DNA of 64,000 nt from Epiperipatus broadwayi (GCA_028023455.1 JAQFVV010000319.1:374001-438000), one strand, 5' to 3'; shown: positions 1 through 13,757, numbered from the stretch's first letter. Translations and numbers: made by a program. The notes: generated by a model from the letters alone, not told the origin.

Positions 1-628
1 GAAAATTATTACATGATTTATCCCATGACAATATATCATACATATACAAGGTGTTATGGCATATTTTAACAAAATCTGGAAAACTTTACACATACATATA
101 GATGTTCACACAGAGTATGGAGAATATAAACAATCCAGGGTATGGAATAAATTGACAAATCCCACAATGGAGTGTCCAACCCTTCCCCAAAATACTTATA
201 TATCCTTATAATTATGACATTGAGTATGGAAAATATGTAATTCAGGGTTGTGGAAAATAACTATAGCCACACATTGGTGCACCAAAACCCAAGGAAAAAA
301 TACCTATGTAACAGTGAGTTTTGTATATCCAGGCAACAACATCCAGAACAAAGGTAAAATACACTAAAACTGATTGAGTCTAGATGGTAAGATCCAGAAT
401 CTGACCAATATTTAATCCTTCACCCTGATCAATGATTTAATATCCTAGGTGTGATATTTCCTAAATTACACATGCATTCAATTTAACCAGTCTGTCTGTG
501 GCATCGGGGTGGAACACAAGCCTCATGGAATAATTAAACTGACAGTGAATTAGTTGGATATATACCCACAAGACTAAGTTAACCATTACTATAGCAATGA
601 CTAATTGCTAAATCTAATAAAGTGATTC
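1..628. other. Unassigned AT-rich flank
   Basis: I see no convincing coding frame. A short phrase of the type gagtatggaaaatat recurs around 112-140 and 220-255, suggesting a degenerate local duplication. The stretch ends in an (AT)n run at 629-648 that abuts element A. Confidence 0.4.
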
Positions 629-648
629 ATATATATATATATATATAT

Positions 649-3243
649 TGTACCGGTCAAAATCCACCACCACCGCAAGTCAAATCGAATTCAAACTCAG
701 CTCAACAAAACTGAATTCAAACCCAACTCAACAGCTCAGATAGCAGAAATCGACGGCACAGTGCTATGCGCCAAGAACTAGTTCAACGGTTGGTGAGGAC
801 TAGAGACCCTTGCACTGACATGAATATCTAATAATTAATTACTTTGAATACTTTTTAAATCAAATCATATGTATGTTCGGGTTGCCAACACAGATAGCGG
901 GTATGAACATTTAAATAATTATAAAAAGAATGATGAACTAAGAAACCAAGTATGTTAGAAATATTTAATAATAATAATAATTTGTTTTGTTCAATAAAAT
1001 ATAGATTGCATTAGTTATCTCTAGTCTTTAAAATAATTTATAAATATAATAAGATTGGCGGTCCTTATCATATGCCAACAAGTATTACACAACATGGGAT
1101 TCTATGTCTATGCCCCCAACGAGAAATATAAAGGCAGATAAAGGTATTCATTAAGAACGGAAATGATTGTTCTAACTTTATTACGGTGGAATGTGAGATT
1201 TATTTTCACATTCGGGAATCTATTCATGAAGAGCAAAACGTATTTTAAGGCATAACTTTAATCTTGATTTGAAAACTGATTTAAACTAAATATATTTGAG
1301 AATTGGTTCGACTTTAATTTAAATCACTTCATCACGAATTACGAGCATGGAGCGGCTTTTACCGGAACAAAGATGCAATGGTACTGACGAATTACAAGGC
1401 AGAGAGTAAAATTGAAAGATGATCGCTAGTCGATGATCGAAGTCCTATGGCGGCTTGCATTTGGCAAGTCTTACGCCCTTTGACTAATGAATCGGAAAGG
1501 AAGTACTTTCTTCCTCGAGAAATTTAAATATGATCACCGACCAGCCTAACGGAGCGGAAGATGGCCCTACGTCAGCAACATTTGATGATGATGACTTGAT
1601 AGTCATCGTTGAAAAATAAAACCCATGTAGAATGCTCTACGTGATGACTTGACCAATTCATTAAAGTCAAACGAGCTTTTATCGACTATTTTAAAACATT
1701 TATAAACTATATTAATTATGCCCTAATATCGTGCCCTTCCTGAATATTAATATAAAATAACAAAAGTGGAATTAAAATACATTTAACCCTTTATCGACCC
1801 TTTTTGCAATAAAAACATTTAAGGTTATATTCGAATAAATATATATTAGTAGAACAAGAAATCAATATTTTAACATTTTGTGAGTATATAAACACTTGTA
1901 ACTTAGAAGCTGGGGACATAGGTGAAAAATGGAGCTAATAGTTTATTATTAGCCAATTATAAAAATAATAAACATGTAATATTTTCTTTCGACTCGATGA
2001 TTAATAGAACTTTCAAATTTAGTTCTAATGGGCAAGAATCACTATTTGAAATTAATATTATAATATTTGCATGAGGCAAATGGAATCAAAGGGCTCATCG
2101 AGTCGAAAGATTATTGGCATATAATTTTTAAATACGACATTAATAAAGCACACTAACATATATATATTAAACGAACCGCCAGGTAAGAAAAGAAAAAGTT
2201 TAAAGACTAGAGATCTAAAGAATTACGCTATAGATTTACAGTAGCATTTGATAACTAAAAGGTGTTACAAAGATTTACATTACAGAATAAAAGAGTTCTT
2301 AAAAAGAAGGAGTATAAAATAAAGTTCGAACTGGCCAGAAAGTTTAACGTTCATATTACCATTCCGTGCTTGTCCTTAAGTTACTCCTCCAAGTTGTTGA
2401 AACGTAGGCATCATTGGTTAACTACTGGAATAGTATTTTAGTAGCTTTCATTATTTTAGCAGAATGATCGATCCGGAAAACGGTTCAGCAGCTCCAGTGA
2501 AGATTCCTCAGGACTTTAGGAACCGTAGCCAGATCCCTGATGTTCTAGCCCTCTATCATGATGAAATACAATTTTTATACACACAGAGTTCACTGCACAA
2601 CTCTACAATCAAAACTAGCTTTTTTTTTTCTGACTTTTCAGGGCTATATATATTGTCCAGATGCCTTAAGGCTAGCGCTCATTTTATTATCAATGTGTTT
2701 TTTTATAATTAGTTGTTTTCAAATACATTCCTTCGATAAGGCTTTCAAACTAATTTTTGAATTCCTTTCCTAATTAGAAAATGAATTCTTAAAATCTGAA
2801 ATGATTTTAATTAGAAATTGAATTCTTATCTTCTTTAATTAATAAAACTTTACTGTTGTTTTTGAGAATTTGAAAGCCTATGGAAAGAATGTAGCTTTTA
2901 ATCACAAAACTTTACAAATTATTTAAAGGTGAAAAAAAAACAAGTATTCCCGACGCAATGAAACTTTCGAACAATTATATACATTTAATATTTACAAATA
3001 TATATACGCACAATCCACGCAATTTAATATATATAAATTCATGAATATTTTATCATGAATTTATTTAGAGAATCGATCCAATTTAAACTAAACTAATTAA
3101 TTTTACTACGTATTTGAAACAAGTTATTCCTTATGGAAATTAGCATGGATTGAACGTATAAAGCCCCATTGCATCGGAAATTTAAGGTTAGTATTAGGGT
3201 AAATAACATGAAGCTAGGATCGAACTCAGATCCGACTGCTTCA
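649..3243 (+). mobile_element. Solo-LTR-like element A (TGTACCGG...CTGCTTCA)
   Basis: The segment begins TGTACCGGTCA directly after an (AT)n run and ends CTGCTTCA directly before another (AT)n run. This gives the TG...CA ends expected of an LTR. Element B (14,670-17,836) has the same two ends in reverse order: TGAAGCAG..ATCTGAG at its left and TGACCGGTACA at its right. Both copies are therefore bounded the same way and probably belong to one family, although their interiors do not align well by eye. No coding frame is recognisable. The region 1,320-1,620 is visibly richer in GC than its surroundings, as LTR leader sequences often are. I infer a solo LTR of about 2.6 kb; a non-autonomous DNA element with asymmetric ends is the alternative. 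Confidence 0.5.
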
Positions 3244-3263
3244 TTATATATATATATATATAT

Positions 3264-3607
3264 TGTTATTATAAATGAAATAATAAATTTAACGGTTTAC
3301 AAACTATTACAAACAATCCTTAAAATCCACAGAAGTACTTTCGGTGAATTTCTTCACCCTGCCTCAACTGCCATTAAATTCAAAATGAAAAGTGGAAGCA
3401 AATATCATCACATCAAATTCCACAAATCTCATATTTTAATGTTAGCAGCTTGTCGATTTATTAAATGCATTTTATTTCTTTTGATTTTGAATTTAATGGC
3501 AGTTGAATCAGGTTGAAGAAATTCATTGAAAGCACTACTGTGGATTATAAGGATTGTTTGTAATAGTTTGTAAACTGTTAAATTTATTATTTCATTTATA
3601 ATTACAA
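3264..3607. repeat. Fold-back (MITE-like) inverted repeat, about 340 bp
   Basis: The left arm (from ttattataaatgaaataata, including caaactattacaaacaatcc and ctgccattaaattcaaaat) returns as its reverse complement on the right (attttgaatttaatggcag, ggattgtttgtaatagtttg, tattatttcatttataatta). Arms are about 130-145 bp around a 60 bp unpaired centre. It starts directly at an (AT)n run (3,245-3,263). It encodes nothing recognisable; a 115-codon open frame across it is incidental. Confidence 0.75.
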
Positions 3608-3642
3608 TTTTGTTTTTAATTAATGGACATTTTATTTATTTT

Positions 3643-3678
<36 letters not shown>
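3643..3678. repeat. (CA)n(TA)n microsatellite
   Basis: About nine CA units run straight into about eight TA units. Confidence 0.95.
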
Positions 3679-3740
3679 CAAAATATTAATATATAACAAA
3701 CTAACCAAATATATACATAACTAACTCAAAGGAAATACAT

Positions 3741-3877
3741 ATAAAAACAAAAAAAAAGACTTATAAATCCAATAAATAATATTATATTTCAACCAGAGGA
3801 CTGGTTTTCTGATGAAAACCAGTCCTCTGGTTGAAATATAATATTATTTATTGGATTTATAAGTCTTTTTTTGTTTA
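3741..3877. repeat. Near-perfect palindrome (hairpin MITE)
   Basis: Two arms of about 55-65 bp are exact reverse complements around the four-base centre tgat (3,810-3,813); for example ccagaggactggttttc pairs with gaaaaccagtcctctgg. The arms end in poly-A/poly-T that differ by two bases. The right end merges into a (TA)n run, which in turn abuts the next fold-back element. The near-perfect arms imply a recent origin or strong structural maintenance. Confidence 0.9.
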
Positions 3878-3888
3878 TATATATATAT

Positions 3889-4302
3889 GAAAAACAAAAA
3901 CAAGTTATAATCACGTAACTTGCTATCACTTGTATTTATGATCAATAGATGGCCTTTTACCAAAACCACTGAACAAGCATATATTTGTTTACATAAACAT
4001 TAAAAGAGTTAGAATTCGCTATCTCTTTCATTTGCTCCACTTTCAGATCAGCTGATTCCAAGCTAATTTGCTATCATCAGTGAAGGATAGCTTGCTCCAC
4101 TTTCAGATCAGCTGGTTTCAAGCTAATTTGCTATCATCAGTGAGGATAGGTCTATCCTTCACTGATGATAGCAAATTAGCTTGAAATCAGCTGATTTGAA
4201 GGTGGAGCAAACGAAAGAGATAGTGAATACAGACTCTTTTAATGTTTATATAAACAAATATATGCTTGTTCAGTGGTTTTGGCAAAGCACTACCTATTGA
4301 TT
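3889..4302. mobile_element. Fold-back element FB, copy 1
   Basis: It begins gaaaaacaaaaacaagtt after (TA)n, reads through cttgtatttatgatcaatag, gtttacataaac and cagatcagctga, then returns as the reverse complement from about 4,150. A local duplication of the cttgctccactttcagatca phrase (about 4,031-4,150) lies at the turn. The right arm lacks its outermost ~45 bp: it stops at ctattgat and runs into (CA)n(TA)n. The family recurs at 9.6, 35.4 and 48.9 kb. No protein is encoded. Confidence 0.8.
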
Positions 4303-4313
4303 ACACACACACA

Positions 4314-4405
<92 letters not shown>
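4303..4405. repeat. (CA)n then long (AT)n microsatellite
   Basis: A short CA run is followed by about 85 bp of nearly pure AT with one interruption (tacat). Confidence 0.95.
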
Positions 4406-4406
<1 letters not shown>

Positions 4407-5146
4407 CGAGTCACATACAAACTAATATGGAGTTGGATGAAAAATGAATTCATGGACAATAAGCACATGAAAATGAGTTATATTTTAAATAATAGTAATT
4501 TAATAAAAAAAATAAAAGATATAAAACCTAAAATGTACAAAATTATGCAATTGGAATGTGAAAGATTATGCTTACAGACATGAGGTTAGGTTCTACATAT
4601 TATCTCATTATAAGTTTAATAAAATATGAAGTGCACTTTTCAAGTCTATGCCTATATTAATATACCAACTTCTGGCTCTTTTGTAGTCTGCTAAATCATA
4701 TGGGACATATTAGCCAAAGATATATAACTAATCTTATAGTGCTTTTATGGCATCTATCTATATATAACAAATTAAATTGAGTTCATAATCAGGCTGAGAT
4801 ACACAGGTTAGCATGTTAATCTAGAATAGAGTTTACCTTAATGTTGAATAAGCATTTAATATAAAGGAGAAAAAAGCTGGTCTATTCTGGGTTTACTATA
4901 TACAGTGTGGCATATACTAAAATATTAATAAAACTAAAAGATGTGAATGGGTTGTTATTCACAGGCTTTAGCATCAAATTCTCAGTGCCCTAAGACATAA
5001 TCTGGACCCTTGTGTTCCAGTTCTAACAGAGTTTGCATTACCCAAACTAAGTGGATAAGTGTGACCTCCACCAGTGACTCATCAAGAAAAATGCAACAAG
5101 CAGTTAGTATACATAGCTTATTTAATAAGGACACATTCACAACCAA
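4406..5146. other. Unassigned AT-rich sequence
   Basis: No repeat family, RNA gene or coding frame can be supported. Frames running from here into the next microsatellite on either strand are products of the TA repeat. Confidence 0.4.
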
Positions 5147-5177
5147 CACACATACACACACACACATATATACAACA

Positions 5178-5260
<83 letters not shown>
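5147..5260. repeat. (CA)n/(AT)n microsatellite
   Basis: A broken CA run precedes about 80 bp of uninterrupted AT. The Tyr-Ile repeats it appears to encode are artefacts. Confidence 0.95.
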
Positions 5261-5263
<3 letters not shown>

Positions 5264-8200
5264 GCAAATATGTTGAATTAACTTAGTGTGCTTTAAAAGA
5301 GATAGCATCTATTTGCACATCTATAAAACCCAGTTCTCAAGTTTAATATTTCAAATATACTATTTAGGAACTAAATTAACTAGTAACCTAGTTTAAGATA
5401 TCACCTAAATTTGTAACATATATAAATTTAAGGGGAGGACAATGCATATTTGAGGTGAATATACTGACAAAACATTAAAAATATGGCTTGATAATATTCC
5501 TGTGGCTAGTTTGTATGATGTACAGATTACATATATAGACAATTATAATGTATATATAGAGCTGAGAAAACTACAATTTTAACTAAAGTATTACTGTTTA
5601 CTATAATAATAATTCATAAAATTATTCAGTAAAACAATAACATGATCTCAAAATGGTGAGTGAAAAAGTAGTAATTCAATTATTTAATGTTTATTATCAT
5701 GAAGATTTGAAATTATCTTCACAGAGAAATAGGCTAAAATATATATATACTCACAGTTTTGAGTTATTTGGCATATCAAATACATGTAATATTAAATATG
5801 TAACATAAGTGACATAGATCAAAGTAGGCATAAAAGTCTGCAGAAAATTATATATATAGTTTGAAGAAGATTATTAGAGTTTACATTTTAGGAGTGAATT
5901 TTACATTATAAGTTTTCTATTCAGACAAGATTGAGTTTTACAGAAATTAGCCTTTAATAGCTTTCTTTACAGATTTTAGAAAATAGATTATTAAAGATAT
6001 ATTTTATAAATAGCCAGCTTTAAATAAATAATTGAAAGTTACAGTTTATGAAGAGAACTCTTCAGAAATTTATTAAATTAGCAGTTAGTTGTCTTCATTG
6101 CATGTTTCAGACACATAGGGATGCTGCAGTTGGCACTCTTCTTCAATGGTTTGTTGTTCATGGAGATTCCTCCACCATGGGCTGCTTTGCTGAGGTAAGT
6201 TTATATTTTGCAGGACTACACTCCCATCCCCAGCAAGGATGAAGTGGCAAGTAGTTGCGTACTTACCCCACCATTTTAAAGGTAAAATGTGTTTGGATTC
6301 AGCTTCCAGCTCAATTATAATATTGTAATGGACCACTTGATTTCCTTTTAATCACAGAGGGCACTATGACATCACTGCATATCCTGGAAAATTTGTCTAC
6401 CATAATCAAAAGTGGATGAGGATGATTTTGCATCAACGAGACTCAGAAATAAAGCAAGAGTTTGAGAATATTGTTCAGACAATTGAGAAAATAAAAGCAC
6501 TAAGACAAATTTCAGCCAGATTAAGTTTAAACAATTTTAAAGTTTTATTTAAGAGATATGTAAAATTATAAAGTAAAGATTTGAACAAAATAAACATGAT
6601 TATCTCAGGCATGTACAAGAACAAATAAAATGTCAATGCTCTGGCAGACAGATTAATTTCATAAAAATTAATTAGAAAAGAAAAGGAAAGATTTTTCTTC
6701 AGCTGACAATTCACCCAAAGCAATTCTGATTTCCTTATTCAAAAGTTCTAAAAAAAGAAGCAATGAAAAGTTTCTTGCAGGAATCAATGAACCATCATGA
6801 ATGAGCACTGACTAGCTTATTAACCAATGACATCATATTGCCAAAGGACTGCTGCTTGCACAAATCACATTTAAGATTGCCAAGGATGAATACATCAAGA
6901 TATAAATTATAAAATGGAAGAAAACTTATGTCTCCAATTTAATGAAATAGTAAAATTAAAACATACTCCAATATAAATGATTTAAAATTAATAAAGTACT
7001 AATTCTTGGATTTAAGAAAAACAAACATATAATATGGGTGAATCACCAATCAAATTATTGGCCCAAACTAAGCTGAGTATAATAATTAAAGGTCTCAATA
7101 AGAGACAGATAAGTAATTTGAAAACCTGTTATGTCTGCCCCAGCATTTCAAGAAAGTGTAATAATAAGAATTACAAATAAATTTACAAACAAAATTTCCA
7201 GTATATATCTAGTAAACTAACGTTTGACAGAGAATTTTATAAGTTAAATTATCCGAGAGTGTATATGAAATGAAGAAATGAAAACATTAAATGCCTTAGC
7301 AGAAAGAAAAGTTATATCACCTACAATTGAAATGGGAATTAAGATTTTTTTCCTGATAGAGGTTTACCTAAACAAATTCCATTCCTTTTATAGAGTCTTA
7401 GAAAGATGAATGTGTGTGGAGAACCAATGAACAGTGCAGACAAGCTTTTCATAGCCTGGAGAAGAAATGTCGGAACTAAGAATGTCATAATTTTGCAAAA
7501 CACTCATGGACAGGTATATTTAAACCAACCAAGGTTAGTCTCACACACAAAGAAATAAAATTATAGACTACATAATCTGAACAATAGAAAATAAAATCTC
7601 TATCAAGAAAAACAAAACAACAAACATGATAAACCACCAGCAAAAACATTTGCAGTTTGAAAAAAAGTGCAAACACAATGATTTAAATTAATTATTGAAG
7701 AATGAAATAGGGACAGATGATCAGAAAGACATATTAAGCATATAAAAACATAATCTGACAATACACTCTCCAATAAGTGAAATGGAAAACAAACTAGAAA
7801 TCTTAAAACTAAGATTTATGTTTCAAGACAATATAAAATACAATGAAAAGCAAATACAAATAATATATATTAGATTAAACAATTAAGAAAACTTTATACA
7901 TCACAATTATTTTAGATTGAAAAGAGATTTAATTAAAAGAAATTTATTTACCCTGGCAAGAATAAGAAAACGTTTACCTTATGATAAAGCAGAATTCACA
8001 CACTTTTCAAAAAAAGTGTGCACTTTTATTTTTAAATTCATAAGTCTTGTAAATCAATGTTTATAGTCAAGTTGTAAGTATATTTTTATGGTGATTTAAA
8101 ATACTACTGAACAGTTTGATTAATTGTCATGAATAAATATAGGGTGAGAAGTGTTAATGATATGCACACTATGATGTGATTGGCCTAATTCTAATACCAC

Positions 8201-9545
8201 AATTTAATATAATAAAAACTATAAATAACATAACATAGTTTATAGGGAGGACTATGATGAAAAAAAATCAGATGAAAAACTTCAACATCTTACACCTACA
8301 AAATTAAAATAAGAAAGAAAGATCTGAAAAAGTTATAACATTGGGATTGATTTGAACAAGATTAAAATAAATTGTATTTTTAAAACCATGTGAATAAGAA
8401 ATTGTACTCCTTGTGGACATTTTTTTCTAAATCTCCATCAATTGAAAATTGCTGCAATCATACTGGAGGAAAAAAAAGAGCCAAATTGGAAACTAATTGT
8501 CTGACAAAATGTGAATTCAAACTCACGTCTAAACAAGAAATTGTCAGCATAAACTTTTATTTCACCTATTATAGTCAGTTTATATATTTAAAAGTTATGC
8601 GTGATTTATTTAAAATGGCAAGAAAAAGAAAAAATATTCCATACGCTCTTTATAAATAAAAAAGAAAAATACATTTGCTTGTAAATTATAATCTTAATAA
8701 AAATATGATTAAAAATACTTTGAATGGAACTTTTCAAATTTAAATTAAACAAAATGTAATGTTACATCCATTTTTACAATGTTTAATTAATTTATATAAT
8801 GGGTAACTTAGTTTATATATTTTTTAAAAAGAAACAATATTGTCTGCCAGATTTTTTTTTATTCTACCACCCTTTCCCATTAGAAGTGAAAATTGAAATA
8901 TGTTTATGGTGCTAATAAATGCAAAAAGAAAATGTTTACCTCAAAATTATGAATTATATTTTATGAAAAACCTTATAAAAGAAAACAATAGCCATTTATT
9001 ATATTATGTAAAAAAATACTTAATACTATTAATATGCAACATAAACGAACAAAAAAGCTACTTCTTAATAACAGATGAAATGCTAAAATCAATCATAATT
9101 TTAAATGTAAACACTAACATTTTGAAATGATTCAAAATACAAGAATCATTTTTTATTGTCTTATTAAATTACCCCAGATGAAAAAGAAAGAAAGTCAATA
9201 CAATAACTTTGAGCAAGTTTGGTCTTATTGTTAAACTTGAAGATCCAGCTTAAGTTTTAAAAAAAGTTTTATCTGCAGAAAAAAATGATAAGCGCTATGA
9301 TTTTATTATTCTATTGCTACATAATTTTGAGTGTTTACCATGTTTTCAGTATCAGGATCAAATATTAATAAATATATAAAAATACATGTATGCATTACTT
9401 ATAAAATGTTTTGCTCATGATGTCATTTTCCTTTGTCAGTCATGTCATATAAGGAAACAAACTACGAAATGGAAATTAATTAAAATGTGATAAAATGTTT
9501 TTTATTATTTATGTTTAATATTATGTTATAATGGTTTGAATATGT
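5261..9545. other. 4.3 kb AT-rich unassigned region
   Basis: Apart from the weak exon-like cluster at 6.1-6.5 kb, I find no recognisable gene, RNA or repeat. Open frames here are short and of low complexity (Lys, Asn, Ile and Phe rich). A TA run ends the stretch at 9,546-9,564. Confidence 0.4.
6110..6552 (+). CDS. Candidate exon cluster of an unrecognised gene (speculative)
   Basis: The patch is GC-richer than its surroundings. It has a good acceptor (tgcatgtttcag) before 6,110 and a donor (gctgag|gtaagt) at 6,193/6,194. A second acceptor (tttgcag) lies before 6,220, with a possible donor (aaag|gtaaaa) near 6,281. From 6,341 a frame stays open for about 70 codons, from a cacag acceptor to a TAA, and includes DITAYPGKFVYHNQKWMRM. 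The first segment can be joined in phase to the open frame. Against it, the gap between the first two segments would be a 26-base intron, too short for animals. I recognise no protein family. It could be a real short gene, a processed-gene relic or chance. Confidence 0.2.
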
Positions 9546-9564
9546 TATATATATATATATATAT

Positions 9565-10903
9565 GATAAACAAAAATGCAAGTTAAAAAACTTGCTAACG
9601 CTTGTATTTATGTCCACAGATGGCGTCCTACCAAAAACACCTATCAAGCGTATTTTCGTTTACATAAACGTCAGAGTAGTTAGTATTCACTATCTCTAAC
9701 TATAATTCCACTTTCAGATCATGATTTCAAGCTATTTGCTATCGTCAGTGAAAGACAGGAATAAAGAAACAAGATCTAAACACAAACTCTGAGCGTTTAT
9801 GAAACAATTTCTATTCAGCTTGCAAGCGTGAATTTCTTAGACACGTAATGTCTTCAAACTCAGCATAGCAAACCAGATAGCTATATGGGTCTGATCTCAG
9901 TTCAGCATCACCACATAGTAGAAGCCTCTGCAATATATATCATTGCAAGAAAGACCTCAAACATACATTTATGAAAAACAAAAAAACACAAGTTAAAAAC
10001 TTGCTGACGCTTGTATTTATGACAATAGATGGCATTCTATCAAAAACACCATCAAGCATCGTTTTTGGTTTACATAAACGTCAGAGCAAGCATTCACTAT
10101 CTCTAACTTTAATTTCCACCTTCAGATCATGATTTCAAACTATTCTACTATGTGATGATGCTGAACTGAGATCAGACCCATGTAGCTATCTGGCTTGCTA
10201 AGCTGAGTTTGAAGACATCACATGTCTAAGAGATTCACACTTGCATGCTGAATAGAAACTGTTTCATAAATGCTCAGAGTTTGTGTTTAGATCTATTTTC
10301 TTATTCCTGTCCTTCACTGATGATTGCAAATAGCTTGAAATCATGATTTGAAGGTGGAAATTAAAGTTAGAGATAATGAATGCTTGCTCTGACGTTTATG
10401 TAAACAAAAAATTACACTTGACAGTGTTTTTAGTAGAATGCCATCTATTGTCATAAATACAAGCCTCAGCAAGTTTTTAACTTGTGTTTTTTTGTTTTTC
10501 ATAAATGTACCTTTGAGGTCTTTCTTGCAATGATATATATTGCAGAGGTTTCTACTATGTGGTGATGCTGAACTGAAATCAGACCCATGTAGTTATCTGG
10601 CTTGCTAAGCTGAGTTTGAAGACATCACATGTCTAAGAGATTCACGCTTGCATGCTGAATAGAAACTGTTTCATAAATGCTCAGAGTTTGTGTTTGGATC
10701 TATTTTCTTATTCCTGTCCTTCACTGACAATAGCAAATAGCTTGAAATCATGATCTGAAGGTGGAAATTAAAGTTAGAGATAGTGAATGCTTGCTCTGAC
10801 GTTTATATAAACAAAAAACTTTGCTTGACAGTGTTTTTGGTAGAACACCATCTATTGTCATAAATGCAAGCATCAGCAAGTATTTAACTTGTGTTTTTTT
10901 GTT

Positions 10904-10907
<4 letters not shown>
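9565..10907. mobile_element. Fold-back element FB, copy 2, with ~405 bp units
   Basis: The left arm starts gataaacaaaaatgcaagtt after (TA)n. The right end is the complement, aacttgtgtttttttgttttt, and again runs into (AT)n. Inside are units of about 400 bp that repeat in tandem within an arm: gatgctgaactga recurs about 404 bp apart near 10,162 and 10,566. The unit is inverted between arms, turning near 10,140. Conserved phrases include cttgtatttatg, agatggcgtcctaccaaaaa, gtttacataaacgtcagag and gatcatgatttcaagctatt. It is noncoding. Both extreme ends are intact here, unlike in the other three copies. Confidence 0.8.

Positions 10908-10987
<80 letters not shown>
10908..10987. repeat. (AT)n microsatellite
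   Basis: About 80 bp of pure AT shared between the end of fold-back copy 2 and the outer end of the LTR element that follows. Confidence 0.95.
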
Positions 10988-10990
<3 letters not shown>

Positions 10991-12728
10991 AATGATATGG
11001 TTGCATATCCCCAGATGTGCCATTCTGCAAATACATTTGAACACTCAGATCAACTTCAACAATCAGCTGCAATGACTATAATGTGTAATAAACTTACATC
11101 AAATCTAAAAGTGCTAGTACATCTATCTTTCATATTCTAAAGTTGATAGTACCAAATGCAACAGTCCGGTCCATCTACGTATATAAGAGAAAGAGAGCAA
11201 GCTTACATCTAACTACTGTTGGACCTAGGGTCTTCATGTAAGATGCTACAGATAACATGATGAAACACAGACTCATGATTACATCTATCATTAATAGACC
11301 AACCTAAGCATGATCCACCAAAATCACATGTAATTCAAATCAGTTCATCTCACCTCTCACCATTCTTTTCCAAAACCATTGCCTCAGATATTCAAACTCA
11401 GAAAGAATTCACATTAGACTCTCTTACCAGGTATTTAACTATGCAAACTGTTAATCAACAACTAAAATAATACATCCTATCTATTAGAAAAAAATAACCT
11501 TTATTTAATAATCTGTCACATTCTTATCAAACAATAATGTGGATGTGTGCATGTGTAAAATATTGGTTATAGTATGGAATGTAAATGCTGGATTGAATAT
11601 AAATGCTGGATCAACAAATCTACAGAGCTCTTGTTAATTAAAAAAACTTCATAATATTTACTTACAAACAAATAATATATATTCAAACATAAACTAAATT
11701 CCCAATTAATTTAAAATAGAAAAATTTCAATAAAAATATTTACAAATACCCATAAATTACTTGGAAATTCTTATATACTTACAGTATTTACATCTATGAT
11801 GAGTATCTATCATTTCTTTATTTAAACAATTTAAAACTAACCACCCTTACTTCCCATGATAGACACCCATAATATAGACATCTATATATCCAAGATAATA
11901 AAAAAAATATTAATTAAAAATGAGATTGCTAACTCAAAGTCAATTTAAATGGAACCTCAGATATACTATGCAATATCTAGTGTGGAAAAAGTATAATAAT
12001 AAAACAACACATAATGTGATAGAAAATGAGAAAGAATACTATTTTAAAAGTGTTAATCATTTACTCATTATATCTTGAGAATAATATCAGTAACAGATAT
12101 ATAATAAATAGTCATGTCATGTTGTAGCATGGTTTATTTCAGTGGCTTAAAAATTCTTACCATTAAGTATTCTAGTGGAGTGCTTAATTTTATGTGAATA
12201 GTTGAGAATCCAATCTCTTGGTAGAAAATAAATCACCTAGATTTTAATAAAAACAAAAAAAAATTGACTTTTCAACCTTCCCCCTACTCTCTTCATACTT
12301 TCTTATGTTGGACTGATCCCTGTTGAATTACAACATCCCAAATATAAGATGAGATAATAAATAAAAACAAAAATACATATTTATACAACAGAAAATAAAA
12401 CATAATTTTACAATCTTTTATGAATCAATATGTTAAAGCATAATTATTTTTCAGAGTCTTCTTTACACAACATTCTTACAGTTTATGTATTTTATATTAT
12501 TGATGTTGAAGAACTCCTGATTAATTTTATATAGCACATCCTGAATTGATTTAAGTTGGCAGTAGGTAGTTTTATGTTACTTCTCACATAGACTTTCATC
12601 TTGTGTAGATCCAACTTTTCAGGCACTTCAATTGTACAGTTAAATATTAATACTCATACAGCCATAGTGGATAAGAAAATGCTCCATCACAATGACAATC
12701 AATTAAGCCTTCTAGCCAATGTATCTCC

Positions 12729-12781
<53 letters not shown>

Positions 12782-13432
12782 GTTTGCATTTAATAAGAAT
12801 ATATTTATAAAATACAGATGGTTATCGCTTGTAATACTGGCTATATAAACTTTAAATTAAATCAACTGTTTTGATTTCTTCTTTTTTTCATTTCTTTTAA
12901 ACAAAAATCATAATACTTTCTTTTTTTAAAATTTAAATTGATAAATTATTTTGACCTATCTGACTCTTGAATTAGAGTAAGAAAATTGTATTCAGTTCCT
13001 CTATTTTTTCCTGAATGATGAATTAGCTAAAAAAACATTGATATTTGTTAAGATGCTACTTTAAAAAATGTTCATTTTGGAGAAGAAATATTAAAATAAT
13101 AGTTCTAATAAAACTTCACTTGTCAGATTGAACACAGAGCAAAAAGAAAAAAAAATGTTTTTTTTTTATAACTTCGTTATTCCTATTGTTTAAAACCAGC
13201 GTTCCAGTGTTGCATCTTTTAAAATATTTTTTATATTGATTCATTTACCAAAAAAAAATAAATTATAAAATAAATTTACAATATTATATTACTATCTCTC
13301 TTATATTCAGATATTGATATATTTTCTATTGCTATAATTATTGTTTTTATTTACATCATTGTCAGTTTAATTAAGACAATACAATGATTAACATATATAT
13401 ATTGTATATATATATGTATATCATAGGTTACA

Positions 13433-13472
<40 letters not shown>

Positions 13473-13742
13473 ACAATTTTTTTATCAAGATTGATATTTT
13501 CTCAGTAATGAAATTTTATTACTAATATATATGTGTGGTTTTTTGATAAATTACCCATCATTTTTAATACTTAATATGTAGTTAATACACTGTTAAAAAT
13601 ATAAAAACATTTATTTTCTCCAAATGTGTTCTAGCAAAAACTTATATTAATTTTTCTATATGCTAATTAAATAATAATAATAATAAATTATCATATCAGA
13701 TGGCTAAGGTTTGTTGTGGAAGCGATTTTGGAGCTACCTTCA
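10988..13742 (-). repeat. 3' LTR of LTR element 1
   Basis: It aligns end to end with 21,075-23,844. Shared stretches include catcaaatctaaaagtgcta, aaatgctggatcaacaaa and ggctaaggtttgttgtgg. On the minus strand it starts TGAAGGTAGCTCC right after the PPT and ends CATTACA at the (AT)n flank. It contains two internal TA-rich runs (12,733-12,778 and around 13,392-13,474). Confidence 0.85.
12733..12778. repeat. (AT)n inside the 3' LTR
   Basis: About 23 AT units. The homologous position in the partner LTR (22,827-22,945) holds about 58 units, so this microsatellite changed length after insertion. Confidence 0.95.
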
Positions 13743-13757
13743 TAATTCCCCTCCCTT
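13743..13757 (-). promoter_or_regulatory. Polypurine tract of LTR element 1
   Basis: On the minus strand this reads AAGGGAGGGGAATTA and ends exactly where the 3' LTR begins with TG. This is the expected plus-strand DNA primer position in an LTR retrotransposon. Confidence 0.7.

Noticed and set aside
3169-3516. 115-codon frame
   Set aside because: It spans the end of element A, a TA run and a fold-back repeat, so it is incidental.
5074-5276. Open frames of Tyr-Ile repeats (also near 10,900, 12,730, 22,830 and 37,380)
   Set aside because: They are translations of (AT)n microsatellites, open on both strands, with no other coding sign.
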